From contig RKAN01000085.1 in assembly GCA_014845975.1 (NCBI GenBank), positions 1 through 15,470 on the forward strand: a stretch of DNA of 15,470 bases, written 5' to 3'. The translations under genes and the position numbers were made by a program. Every line of letters begins with the position of its first letter. Position 1 is the stretch's first letter. This DNA comes from a bacterium (GTDB lineage: Bacteria > Bacillota_I > Bacilli_A > RF39 > UBA660). This document shows positions 1 to 6,606 of this stretch, piece after piece. The notes beneath the pieces were generated by a model. The model saw only the letters and a program-made list of their open reading frames with translations. It ran no database searches and was not told the origin of the DNA.

Positions 1-67
1 AGTTTCTGACTCTGATATAGAGGGTGTTGTTCATTTTAGTATCTGGCCACTTAAAAAAATAAAATAA
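1..67 (+). CDS. 3' end of a probable signal peptidase I (partial)
   Basis: An open frame enters from the left edge and stops at TAA 65-67, giving about 21 residues ending in FSIWPLKKIK. Type I signal peptidases of Firmicutes commonly end in a segment like 'IIGKVFFRIWPLNKI', and the IEGVVHFSIWPL stretch fits that pattern. If correct, this membrane-bound serine protease removes signal peptides from exported proteins, such as the three cassette proteins in this window, whose hydrophobic leaders end in VLA. The catalytic part lies outside the window, so the call rests only on the C-terminal motif. Confidence 0.5.
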   Translation, partial: VSDSDIEGVVHFSIWPLKKIK

Positions 68-80
68 TTTTCATTTTTAC

Positions 81-109
81 TTGTCAATATTCATAATATA
101 GTGTATATT
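81..109 (+). promoter_or_regulatory. Sigma-A-type promoter of rpsO
   Basis: TTGTCA (81-86) and TATATT (104-109) are separated by exactly 17 nt. Transcription is expected to start near 116, giving a leader of about 75 nt before rpsO. Confidence 0.75.
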
Positions 110-115
110 AATGTT

Positions 116-191
116 AGTACTTATTTTTGGTTAGAAAACATCTCCGATTTTTATCTAGAAATAAGCGAATCAATCAGAAAGGAGAACAATT
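116..191 (+). promoter_or_regulatory. rpsO 5' leader, possible S15 autoregulatory site
   Basis: The leader contains a long-range 7-bp pairing, CTTATTT (120-126) with AAATAAG (159-165), enclosing about 32 nt just ahead of the ribosome site AAAGGAG (178-184). S15 is known to regulate its own mRNA in several bacteria through structurally diverse leaders. No specific known S15-binding fold could be verified here by eye. Confidence 0.35.
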
Positions 192-461
192 ATGGCTTTA
201 AGTAAAGAAACAAAAGATCAAATCATTAAAAAATATGCTAGAAAAGCTGGAGATACAGGTTCTGCAGAAGTTCAAGTAGCTATTTTAACAGAAGAGATTA
301 AAGAATTAACTGAACACTTAAAAGAACATAAACATGATTATCATTCAAGAAAAGGTTTACTTAAAAAAGTAGGTCAAAGAAGAAGTATGTTACAATATCT
401 TTACAAAAAAGATGTTACAAGATATCGTGATTTAATTAAGAGTTTAGGACTTAGAAAGTAA
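192..461 (+). CDS. rpsO: 30S ribosomal protein S15
   Basis: This gene encodes an 89-residue protein, the usual length for S15, a primary 16S rRNA-binding protein that nucleates assembly of the 30S platform. The sequence has the expected four-helix pattern, with family hallmarks [15 protein letters not shown] (about residues 22-36), [12 protein letters not shown] (46-57) and the RRSMLQYL segment (63-70). The start is preceded by AAAGGAG at a normal distance. It is followed by a hairpin at 469-487, then a small unknown gene and pnp. The rpsO-pnp neighbourhood is classical, but here it carries an additional gene between the two. Confidence 0.98.
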   Translation: MALSKETKDQIIKKYARKAGDTGSAEVQVAILTEEIKELTEHLKEHKHDYHSRKGLLKKVGQRRSMLQYLYKKDVTRYRDLIKSLGLRK

Positions 462-468
462 TTTAGTA

Positions 469-495
469 GGCACTTATTTTAAGTGTCTTTATTTT
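469..495 (+). terminator. Hairpin after rpsO, weak terminator or processing site
   Basis: GGCACTTA (469-476) pairs with TAAGTGTC (480-487), including one G-T wobble, and is followed by a T-rich tail. It could partly terminate rpsO transcripts or serve as a processing site. Some readthrough into pnp is expected because no clear promoter lies between them. Confidence 0.55.
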
Positions 496-521
496 GGAAA
501 AATTTAGAAGGAGGCAATATT

Positions 522-710
522 ATGGCAAAAATTGAAGTATCAGAAGCTGCAATGAATGGAATAAAAGATACAAAAAAAGAAAAAATTTCTTATTCAGAAG
601 AATATAAAAAGCTTCAAGAAGAGGCAAATGGAAAAATAGAAGAAAATCACGAATACTATAAAAGAGCTTATCAAAAGGCTAAAAATTTTATATGTGGTAA
701 AAGGAGGTAA
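522..710 (+). CDS. Small charged hypothetical protein between rpsO and pnp (62 aa)
   Basis: I do not recognise this family. The ATG at 522 is chosen over an upstream ATG at 483 because AGAAGGAGG (506-514) lies 7 nt before it, whereas the 483 start falls inside the hairpin after rpsO. The 62-residue product is rich in Lys and Glu, apparently soluble and helical, with no signal peptide, and ends CGKRR. Its last two Arg codons (AGG AGG, 702-707) are the pnp Shine-Dalgarno sequence, and its stop lies 3 nt before the pnp ATG, so the two genes are probably translationally coupled. A role linked to RNA turnover or ribosomes is only a guess from position. Confidence 0.75.
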   Translation: MAKIEVSEAAMNGIKDTKKEKISYSEEYKKLQEEANGKIEENHEYYKRAYQKAKNFICGKRR

Positions 711-713
711 CAA

Positions 714-2882
714 ATGAAAAAAGTTTTCGAATTAAATTTTAGAGGAAGAAAATTAGTAGTAGAACACGGGGAATTAGCAAAACAAGCACATGGAGCGGTT
801 TTAGTTCGTTATGGGGATACGGTTATATTATCTACAGCTGTTGTATCAAATAGTGCGAATATATTGTCAGATTTCTTTCCATTAATGGTTTTATACCAAG
901 AAAAATTATATTCTGTTGGTAAAATTCCAGGTGGTTTTATTAAAAGAGAAGGAAGACCAACTGATGCAGCAACATTGGCAGCACGTATGATTGATCGTCC
1001 AATGCGTCCAATGTTTCCTAGTGATTTTAGAAATGAGGTACAGGTTGTTAATACCGTTCTATCCGTTGATAATGACAATTCTCCAGAATTAACGGCTATG
1101 TTTGGTTCAAGCTTATGTACTTGTATTTCAAAAATTCCTTTTGATGGTCCAATAGCTGGCGTAAAAGTAGGAAGAGTAAATGGAGAATTTATTATTAATC
1201 CAACACCAAGTGAACTAGAACAATCTGATATTGATTTAACAGTTGCAGGAACAAAAGAGGCTATTAACATGGTAGAAGCAGGTTCTAAAGAAGTATCAGA
1301 AAGTGATATGTTAGAGGCTTTAATGTTTGGTCATGAAGCAGTAAAAGAATTATGTGAATTCCAAGAAAAAATTATTGAAGAAATTGGCGTAGGAAAAATG
1401 GAATACGAAAAATTAGAAATTGAAGAATCATTGAGAACAGATATTTCTAATCTTGCTTCTTTAAAATTAGATCAAGCAATGCGTATTAAAGATAAACAAG
1501 AAAAATATGCAGCAATTGATGCAGTAAAAGAGGAAGTTGTTGAAAAATATACCTCATCTAATCAAGATTTAGATAAGGATGAATTAACAATTTTAATCAC
1601 AAAGGTAAAATTAGTATTAGAAGAAATTGAATATGATATTTTTAGAAATATTACAGTTTCAGAAAAAACAAGAGCAGATGGAAGAAAGATGACAGAAATT
1701 AGACCTCTTTCTACAGCTATTGATTTACTTCCTAGAACTCATGGCTCTGCTTTATTTACAAGAGGAGAAACACAAGCTTTAGCTGTTACTACATTAGGAG
1801 CTTTAAATGAATATCAAGTATTAGATGGTATTAGTTTAGAAGCAGAAAAGCACTTTATGTTACATTATAATTTCCCAGCATTCTCTGTTGGAGAAACAGG
1901 AAGATATGGAAGTCCTGGTAGAAGAGAAATTGGTCATGGTGCTTTAGGTGAAAGATGTTTAAAACAGGTGATGCCAAGTGAAGAGGAATTTCCTTATACA
2001 GTTCGTGTTGTATCAGAAATCTTAGAATCTAATGGTTCTTCTAGTCAAGCTACAATTTGTGCTGGGTGTATGAGTTTAATGGCAGCCGGTGTTCCAATTA
2101 AGGCACCTGTTGCAGGAATTGCTATGGGATTAATTACTTCCAAAGATGGCAAAGATTATACAATTTTAACAGATATCCAAGGAATGGAAGACCATTTAGG
2201 AGATATGGACTTTAAAGTTGGTGGAACAAGAAAAGGAATTTGTTCTTTACAGATGGATATTAAAATTAAAGGAATTACAAAAGAAATTTTAAAAGAGGCA
2301 TTGGCGCAAGCAAAAGTAGCTCGTTTAGAAATCTTAGATGTTATGGAAGCACAAATTAAAGAACCTCGTAAAGAAGTTTCAAAATATGCTCCAAAAACCA
2401 TGATCTTTACAATTGAACCTGAAAAGATTAAAGATGTCATTGGTAAAGGTGGAGAGATGATAACTAAAATCATTTGTGAAGCTTCTCACGTTGATATGGT
2501 AAACGATGTAAATGCTGTTAAAGTAGACTTAGAAGATGATGGAAGAGTTATCATTTATCACACAGATCAAGATATTATTAATAAAACAGCTGAAATGATT
2601 AAAGCAATTGTTCGTGAAGTAGAAACAGATGTTGTTTATCAAGGAATTGTTACAAAAGTAGAAGACTTTGGTTGCTTTGTAGAATTATGGCCAGGTTGTG
2701 AAGGACTTGTTCATGTTTCTCAATTGGATACAAAAAGAGTAGAAAAACCTAGTGATATGGTAAAAGTTGGAGATGAAATCTTAGTAAAATCATTAGGTTA
2801 TGATAAAAAAGGAAGACTTAATTTATCTAGAAAAGAAGTAATAAAAGAAAAAGAGGAAGAGTCAGAAAAGAAAGAAAATTAA
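714..2882 (+). CDS. pnp: Polyribonucleotide nucleotidyltransferase (PNPase)
   Basis: This 722-residue protein has the full PNPase architecture. It degrades RNA 3' to 5' by phosphorolysis, releasing nucleoside diphosphates, and works as a trimeric ring in the cytoplasm. There are two RNase PH cores (about residues 10-145 and 320-540), separated by an all-helical region. The second core has GETQALAVTTLG, the phosphate-binding-type NGSSSQAT and DHLGDMDFK (493-501), which carries the metal-binding aspartates. A KH domain follows with GKGG at 577-580, then an S1 domain from about 640 (YQGIVTKVEDFGCFVELWPG), and a Lys/Glu-rich tail. Compared with familiar homologues, the KH domain seems to carry about 9-10 extra residues after its GKGG helix (HVDMVNDVNA). 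AGGAGG at 702-707 sets the start. No clear terminator follows before the next promoter. Confidence 0.98.
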   Translation: MKKVFELNFRGRKLVVEHGELAKQAHGAVLVRYGDTVILSTAVVSNSANILSDFFPLMVLYQEKLYSVGKIPGGFIKREGRPTDAATLAARMIDRPMRPMFPSDFRNEVQVVNTVLSVDNDNSPELTAMFGSSLCTCISKIPFDGPIAGVKVGRVNGEFIINPTPSELEQSDIDLTVAGTKEAINMVEAGSKEVSESDMLEALMFGHEAVKELCEFQEKIIEEIGVGKMEYEKLEIEESLRTDISNLASLKLDQAMRIKDKQEKYAAIDAVKEEVVEKYTSSNQDLDKDELTILITKVKLVLEEIEYDIFRNITVSEKTRADGRKMTEIRPLSTAIDLLPRTHGSALFTRGETQALAVTTLGALNEYQVLDGISLEAEKHFMLHYNFPAFSVGETGRYGSPGRREIGHGALGERCLKQVMPSEEEFPYTVRVVSEILESNGSSSQATICAGCMSLMAAGVPIKAPVAGIAMGLITSKDGKDYTILTDIQGMEDHLGDMDFKVGGTRKGICSLQMDIKIKGITKEILKEALAQAKVARLEILDVMEAQIKEPRKEVSKYAPKTMIFTIEPEKIKDVIGKGGEMITKIICEASHVDMVNDVNAVKVDLEDDGRVIIYHTDQDIINKTAEMIKAIVREVETDVVYQGIVTKVEDFGCFVELWPGCEGLVHVSQLDTKRVEKPSDMVKVGDEILVKSLGYDKKGRLNLSRKEVIKEKEEESEKKEN

Positions 2883-2905
2883 TTCTTTAAATAGAAGTAT
2901 AGAAC

Positions 2906-2934
2906 TTGAAAAAAATAATTTATTTTGATACAAT
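2906..2934 (+). promoter_or_regulatory. Promoter of cassette 1
   Basis: TTGAAA (2906-2911), 17-nt spacer, TACAAT (2929-2934). The expected start near 2941 places the whole conserved leader at 2959-3047 inside the transcript. Confidence 0.8.
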
Positions 2935-2958
2935 AATCACATAAAAGTAAATAATAAA

Positions 2959-3047
2959 ATAGTTTGCTGTTGGTAAAAAATCAAGTTTGCCGAGAGCAAA
3001 CGGGGGGGGGGTATAAACCCTCTTTTTTTGTTATAAGAAAGGATTGA
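2959..3047 (+). promoter_or_regulatory. Conserved structured leader with G10 tract and internal terminator-like hairpin, copy 1
   Basis: This is the first of three near-identical 5'-leader elements. GTTTGC (2962-2967) can pair with GCAAAC (2996-3001) around an inner hairpin GGTAAA (2972-2977)/TTTGCC (2986-2991) with loop AAATCAAG. Alternatively, GTTTGC at 2985-2990 pairs locally with the same GCAAAC, excluding both. A run of 10 G (3002-3011) follows, whose last five G pair with CCCTC (3018-3022) across TATAAA, ahead of seven T (3023-3029): a terminator-like hairpin before the coding start. The ribosome site is GAAAGGA (3037-3043). No known riboswitch class was recognised. Confidence 0.75.
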
Positions 3048-3054
3048 ATGAAGA

Positions 3055-3597
3055 ATGAAGAAAATATTAATAGGATTTATATTAGGAGGAATTGTTTTTA
3101 CTTTAGGAGGAGTATTAGCTTCGACAATAGTTTCATCAACCAATGTAATTTATCAGGATAAAACGGTAGGAGGAGCTTTAGATGAATTATATAATGATTC
3201 ATCAAGAGGTAAAGAATTAATTGCTTCAGCTATTAGCAAAAAAGGCATCACAACTACCTCAACAGATACATTTGAGGTAATGGCTAATAATATTAATCAA
3301 ATTAGTTGTACATTAAGCGATTTATATACAGAAAAAACTTATGTATTACAAACTTTTACTGGATCTCCACAGACTTCAGCTACTAGTTCTATTGATGTAA
3401 GTTCAGATTTTCAAATAGCGTCTGTTAAAAGTTATACAAATAATTCTATTTATATTAATAGTGATGGATCAAAAGCCGGTAATGCAGATGTATCAGTATC
3501 AATGGTTGGTAATATTTTAAAAGTTACAGCAACTAATGCTAATAATAGTAGATGGTTTAGAGGAAATGTCACAGTAATTGTTCGTGGGTATAATTAA
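3055..3597 (+). CDS. Cassette 1 exported protein with phage-tail-like segment (180 aa)
   Basis: The 180-residue product starts with a short basic end and a hydrophobic stretch ending GGVLA (to residue 22), giving either a signal peptide cleaved after VLA or an N-terminal anchor. Residues 23-46 (STIVSSTNVIYQDKTV, then ALDELY) are shared, ungapped, with the two other cassette proteins. Residues 53-83 (KELIASAISKKGI, then DTFEVMANNINQI) resemble a spacer motif common in phage tail and baseplate proteins. The remainder is Ser/Thr/Asn-rich, probably beta-structured and unrecognised. A nearer ATG at 3048 is out of frame, so the start is ATG 3055, which aligns with both paralogues. No LPXTG or lipobox is present. 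An adhesive or receptor-binding surface role is inferred. Confidence 0.85.
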   Translation: MKKILIGFILGGIVFTLGGVLASTIVSSTNVIYQDKTVGGALDELYNDSSRGKELIASAISKKGITTTSTDTFEVMANNINQISCTLSDLYTEKTYVLQTFTGSPQTSATSSIDVSSDFQIASVKSYTNNSIYINSDGSKAGNADVSVSMVGNILKVTATNANNSRWFRGNVTVIVRGYN

Positions 3598-3623
3598 GTA
3601 GTAGAAAATACTACTCTTTTTTG
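3597..3623 (+). terminator. Intrinsic terminator of cassette 1
   Basis: AGTAGTA (3597-3603) pairs perfectly with TACTACT (3609-3615) around loop GAAAA, followed by CTTTTTT. The stem starts at the last base of the stop codon. Confidence 0.85.
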
Positions 3624-3630
3624 TTATAAT
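3622..3630 (+). promoter_or_regulatory. Extended -10 promoter of the flavoprotein pair
   Basis: TGTTATAAT (TATAAT at 3625-3630) directly follows the cassette 1 terminator T-run. There is no good -35, but the TG extension could compensate. Transcription would begin about 3637, almost on top of the translation start, giving a very short leader. The same TATAAT-N6-GGTGATGA arrangement precedes spoIIGA. Confidence 0.5.
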
Positions 3631-3640
3631 GAGTTTGGTG

Positions 3641-4816
3641 ATGAGAGTGAAAGTTATTGTAATAGGTGGAGGAGCTTCAGGGCTTGTAGCTGCTATTCAT
3701 GCTGCTATGAATAATGAAGTTATACTCCTTGAAAAAAATAAAATTTGCGGGAAAAAGATATCGATTACAGGAAATGGAAAATGTAATTTTTTTAATGAAG
3801 ATTTTTCGTTAAAACATTTTAATAGTAGTGATTTAAAACTTATCCCAAGTTTTGAGAATGCAAAAGAAAAAATATTAACTTTGATGAAACAAATTGGAGT
3901 AGAGTATTATGAAAAAAATGGTTATTATTATCCACTTTCTAATCAAGCAACCACAGTACAAAATGCTCTAATAAAAGAAGCGTTAGTAAGAAAAGTAACA
4001 ATTGTTCAAGACGTAGAAGTAACAAAAATCAAGAAATTAAACCAATTTGAAATAGAAACCAATCAAGGTAATTTTAAAGCTGATAAAGTAATACTTGCGA
4101 CTGGTTCCAAAGCTTATCCTAAAACAGGATCAGATGGATTTGGATATGAAATTTTAAAAGAAATGGGGCATACCATAATTCCTATAAAACCAGCATTAAC
4201 TTCTATGGAAACCAATCCATTTTATAAAGAACTATCTGGAGTAAGGACAAATGCTGTTTTGAAATTATATCGTAACGATAATTTATTGAAAGAAGAAACA
4301 GGAGAAATTCAATTTACAGATTATGGAGTTAGTGGAATATGTGCGATGAATATCTCTAATCTAGCACAGCCTCATGATCTTTTAAAAATTGACCTTGTTC
4401 CAACAATTTTTGACATTATTTCATATTTAGATTTAAAAAATCAGAATGTAAAAAATAGAACGATACAAGAATTACTAGATGGATTATTAAATTATAAAAT
4501 TGTGAATTTAATTTTAAAATTATCTTCCATTTCTAATCAAGATACATGGCAACAAATTCCTACAGAAAAAAAACAAATATTAGTGAATTACTTAAAAAAA
4601 CTTTCATTCAATGTAACTGGTTTAAAAGGATTTGAGCGTTCTCAAGTATGTAAAGGAGGACTTTCTTTACAAGAAGTAAGTAGCAATTTTGAATCTAAAA
4701 AAATTTCTGGATTATATATTGTTGGAGAACTATTAGATGTTGTCGGAGATTGTGGTGGATATAATTTAGCATTTGCATTTATGACTGGTATGATAGCAGG
4801 AGGTTCTATAAAATGA
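3641..4816 (+). CDS. FAD-binding flavoprotein, HI0933/YtfP/BaiN-like family
   Basis: The product is about 391 residues and begins with a Rossmann FAD-binding motif, VIVIGGGASGLVAA, followed by an acidic end to the second strand (VILLEKN). GKKISITGNGKCNF, ILATGSKAYPKTGSDG and the C-terminal GELLDVVGDCGGYNLAFAF block are signatures of the HI0933-type family. The family includes B. subtilis YtfP and the clostridial bile-acid enzyme BaiN, but most members have no proven substrate. The start is uncertain. An ATG at 3629 overlaps the -10 box and is unlikely. ATG 3641 is used here, but GTG 3647 fits better with GGTGAT (3637-3642) acting as the anti-SD match, as in spoIIGA. Its stop overlaps the next start in ATGA. 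Confidence 0.88.
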   Translation: MRVKVIVIGGGASGLVAAIHAAMNNEVILLEKNKICGKKISITGNGKCNFFNEDFSLKHFNSSDLKLIPSFENAKEKILTLMKQIGVEYYEKNGYYYPLSNQATTVQNALIKEALVRKVTIVQDVEVTKIKKLNQFEIETNQGNFKADKVILATGSKAYPKTGSDGFGYEILKEMGHTIIPIKPALTSMETNPFYKELSGVRTNAVLKLYRNDNLLKEETGEIQFTDYGVSGICAMNISNLAQPHDLLKIDLVPTIFDIISYLDLKNQNVKNRTIQELLDGLLNYKIVNLILKLSSISNQDTWQQIPTEKKQILVNYLKKLSFNVTGLKGFERSQVCKGGLSLQEVSSNFESKKISGLYIVGELLDVVGDCGGYNLAFAFMTGMIAGGSIK

Positions 4817-6411
4817 TTCGAGTAAGACAAGTAGAAGTATATTTTGAAAACGATAATTTAGAAGAAATAAAAAAACAAACAGCAATAAAATTAAACATTC
4901 ATTCCAATAAAATTAAAACAATCAAAATTAATAAAAAATCTTTAGATGCTAGAAAAAAACCAAAATTAAAATTTATTTATGAAGTGGATATCGAAACAGA
5001 TGAGGATTATAAAATATTAAAGCATCATAAAAAAGATGTGATAGAGACCCCTGATGAAAAATACCAATTACAAATAACAGTAACAAAGAAGTTAGAACAT
5101 CAAATTGTTATTGTTGGATCTGGTCCAGCAGGATTATTTTCTGCTTATATACTAGCTCAAAATGGATATAAGCCCATTATCATAGAACGAGGAGAAAAAG
5201 TAGAAGATAGGATAAAATCCGTAGAAGAATTTTGGAAAACAGGAAAATTAAACAAAAATTCGAACGTTCAGTTTGGAGAAGGCGGGGCTGGAACTTTCTC
5301 TGATGGAAAATTAAATACTTTAACAAAAGATCCTAACCATAGAATGAAAAAAGTATTTGAAATATTTGTAGAATGTGGAGCTAATCCAGATATTATGTAC
5401 GATTATAAACCACATATTGGAACAGATGTACTAAGAACAGTAGTTCAAAACATGAGAAATAAAATCATAGAAATGGGTGGAGAGTTTTATTTTGAAACTT
5501 GTTTAACAGATATTCATACAAAAGAAAATTGTCTATATGAAATTGAAGTAAATCATAATAGAACGGTTCCTTGTGAAAATTTAATTTTAGCTATTGGCCA
5601 TAGTGCTAGAGATACTTTTCAAATGTTGTTAGATCATAAATTAAGAATGAGTCCTAAACCATTTGCTGTTGGAATTCGTATTCAACATTTACAAAGTATG
5701 ATCAATGAAAGCCAATATGGCATGAAAAGTCATCCACTTTTACCACCAGCTAGTTATAAATTAACCTATCAGACAAAGTCTGGTAGAGGTGTATACTCCT
5801 TTTGTATGTGTCCTGGAGGTTATGTTGTGAATGCTTCTAGCGAAGAAGGCCTTCTAGCGATTAACGGGATGAGTAATTATCAAAGAGAAAGTGAAAATGC
5901 TAATAGTGCGATTGTTGTCAGTGTAAAACCAGAAGACTATGGAAATGGTGTTTTAGATGGATTAAATTTTCAAAGAACTTTAGAACAGCTTGCTTATCAA
6001 GAGGGAGATGGATTGATTCCAATTCAAACCTATCAAGATTTTAAAGAAAATAAAATGACAACTAGTTTGAAAAATGTAAAACCTATTTTTAAAGGTAACT
6101 ATAAATTAGCCAATGTAAATCGTATTTTTCCAAAATACATATCAGATTCTTTAATAGAAGGAATCGAATACTTTGGAACAAAAATAAAAGGTTATAATTC
6201 TAGTGATGCAATTATAGCTGGTGTAGAAAGTAGAACTTCTTCTCCTGTTCGTATAGAAAGAAATGAAAATCTAGAATCTAATATAAAAGGAATTTATCCT
6301 TGTGGGGAAGGATCTGGATATGCAGGGGGAATTACGACTGCAGCTATGGATGGTATGAAAATAGCAGAGATGATCATTTCTAATTATCAATCGCTTGATG
6401 GAAGAAAATAA
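4813..6411 (+). CDS. Uncharacterised FAD-dependent dehydrogenase (COG2509-like)
   Basis: This is a 532-residue protein. An N-terminal domain of about 90 residues is rich in Lys and lacks a nucleotide fold. It precedes a Rossmann motif, IVIVGSGPAGLFSAYIL (about 97-113), with strand-end Glu in IIIERG. The block FGEGGAGTFSDGKLNTLT (about 156-173), YSFCMCPGGYVVNAS and the C-terminal GEGSGYAGGITTAAMDG are typical of the conserved but biochemically unassigned COG2509 flavoproteins. The protein appears soluble. The four-base overlap ATGA (4813-4816) with the upstream flavoprotein indicates translational coupling and probable joint function in a redox reaction, substrate unknown. Only a weak A+T hairpin follows, so transcripts may run into the cassette 2 leader. 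Confidence 0.88.
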   Translation: MIRVRQVEVYFENDNLEEIKKQTAIKLNIHSNKIKTIKINKKSLDARKKPKLKFIYEVDIETDEDYKILKHHKKDVIETPDEKYQLQITVTKKLEHQIVIVGSGPAGLFSAYILAQNGYKPIIIERGEKVEDRIKSVEEFWKTGKLNKNSNVQFGEGGAGTFSDGKLNTLTKDPNHRMKKVFEIFVECGANPDIMYDYKPHIGTDVLRTVVQNMRNKIIEMGGEFYFETCLTDIHTKENCLYEIEVNHNRTVPCENLILAIGHSARDTFQMLLDHKLRMSPKPFAVGIRIQHLQSMINESQYGMKSHPLLPPASYKLTYQTKSGRGVYSFCMCPGGYVVNASSEEGLLAINGMSNYQRESENANSAIVVSVKPEDYGNGVLDGLNFQRTLEQLAYQEGDGLIPIQTYQDFKENKMTTSLKNVKPIFKGNYKLANVNRIFPKYISDSLIEGIEYFGTKIKGYNSSDAIIAGVESRTSSPVRIERNENLESNIKGIYPCGEGSGYAGGITTAAMDGMKIAEMIISNYQSLDGRK

Positions 6412-6458
6412 ATATTGATGTAATTTTGTAAAGAATTATTAAAATAATGTAAAATGGA

Positions 6459-6487
6459 TTGTTAAATCATAAATTATTTGATAAGAT
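6459..6487 (+). promoter_or_regulatory. Promoter of cassette 2
   Basis: TTGTTA (6459-6464), 17-nt spacer, TAAGAT (6482-6487). The expected start is near 6494. The distance from the -10 end to the leader's AGTTTG is 27 nt, the same as in cassette 1. Confidence 0.7.
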
Positions 6488-6511
6488 TAAATTGTCAAAA
6501 TAAATCATAAT

Positions 6512-6600
6512 ATAGTTTGTAAGCGGCAAAAAATCAAGTTTGCCGAAAGCAAACGGGGGGGGGTATAAACCCTCTTTTTTTGTTGTACAGAAAGGATTGA
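6512..6600 (+). promoter_or_regulatory. Conserved structured leader with G9 tract and internal terminator-like hairpin, copy 2
   Basis: Outer pairing: GTTTGT (6515-6520) with GCAAAC (6549-6554). Inner hairpin: GGCAAA (6525-6530) with TTTGCC (6539-6544), loop AAATCAAG. Competing local hairpin: GTTTGC (6538-6543) with the same GCAAAC, loop CGAAA. A run of 9 G (6555-6563) leads into GGGGG/CCCTC (6570-6574) around TATAAA, then seven T (6575-6581). The G tract is one base shorter than in the other copies. The ribosome site AGAAAGGA is at 6589-6596. Confidence 0.75.
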
Positions 6601-6606
6601 ATGAAA

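Noticed and set aside
809..1270. Minus-strand ORFs opposite pnp, fusA and tuf, and a + frame ORF at 12559-12747 in fusA
   Set aside because: They are shadows of strongly conserved genes, with no ribosome site and no recognisable family.
3002..3011. G-quadruplex in the G tract
   Set aside because: There is only one G run per leader, so an intramolecular four-tract quadruplex cannot form as in the usual motif.
2959..3047. c-di-GMP-I (GEMM) riboswitch suggested by GGCAAA, GAAA and GCAAAC in the leaders
   Set aside because: The order and spacing do not fit: the GACGCAAAGC-type second half and the following conserved stem are missing, and the GCAAAC pairs with nearby GTTTGY instead.
3048..3050. 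ATG closer to the ribosome site as the start of the cassette 1 protein
   Set aside because: It is out of frame with the signal sequence and soon reaches a stop. ATG 3055 aligns with the starts of both paralogues.
2937..3143. Minus-strand ORFs over the leaders with a shared SANLIF peptide (also 14314-14640 and 14585-14782)
   Set aside because: They are simply the antisense translation of the repeated leader, without ribosome sites, and run into coding sequence of real genes.
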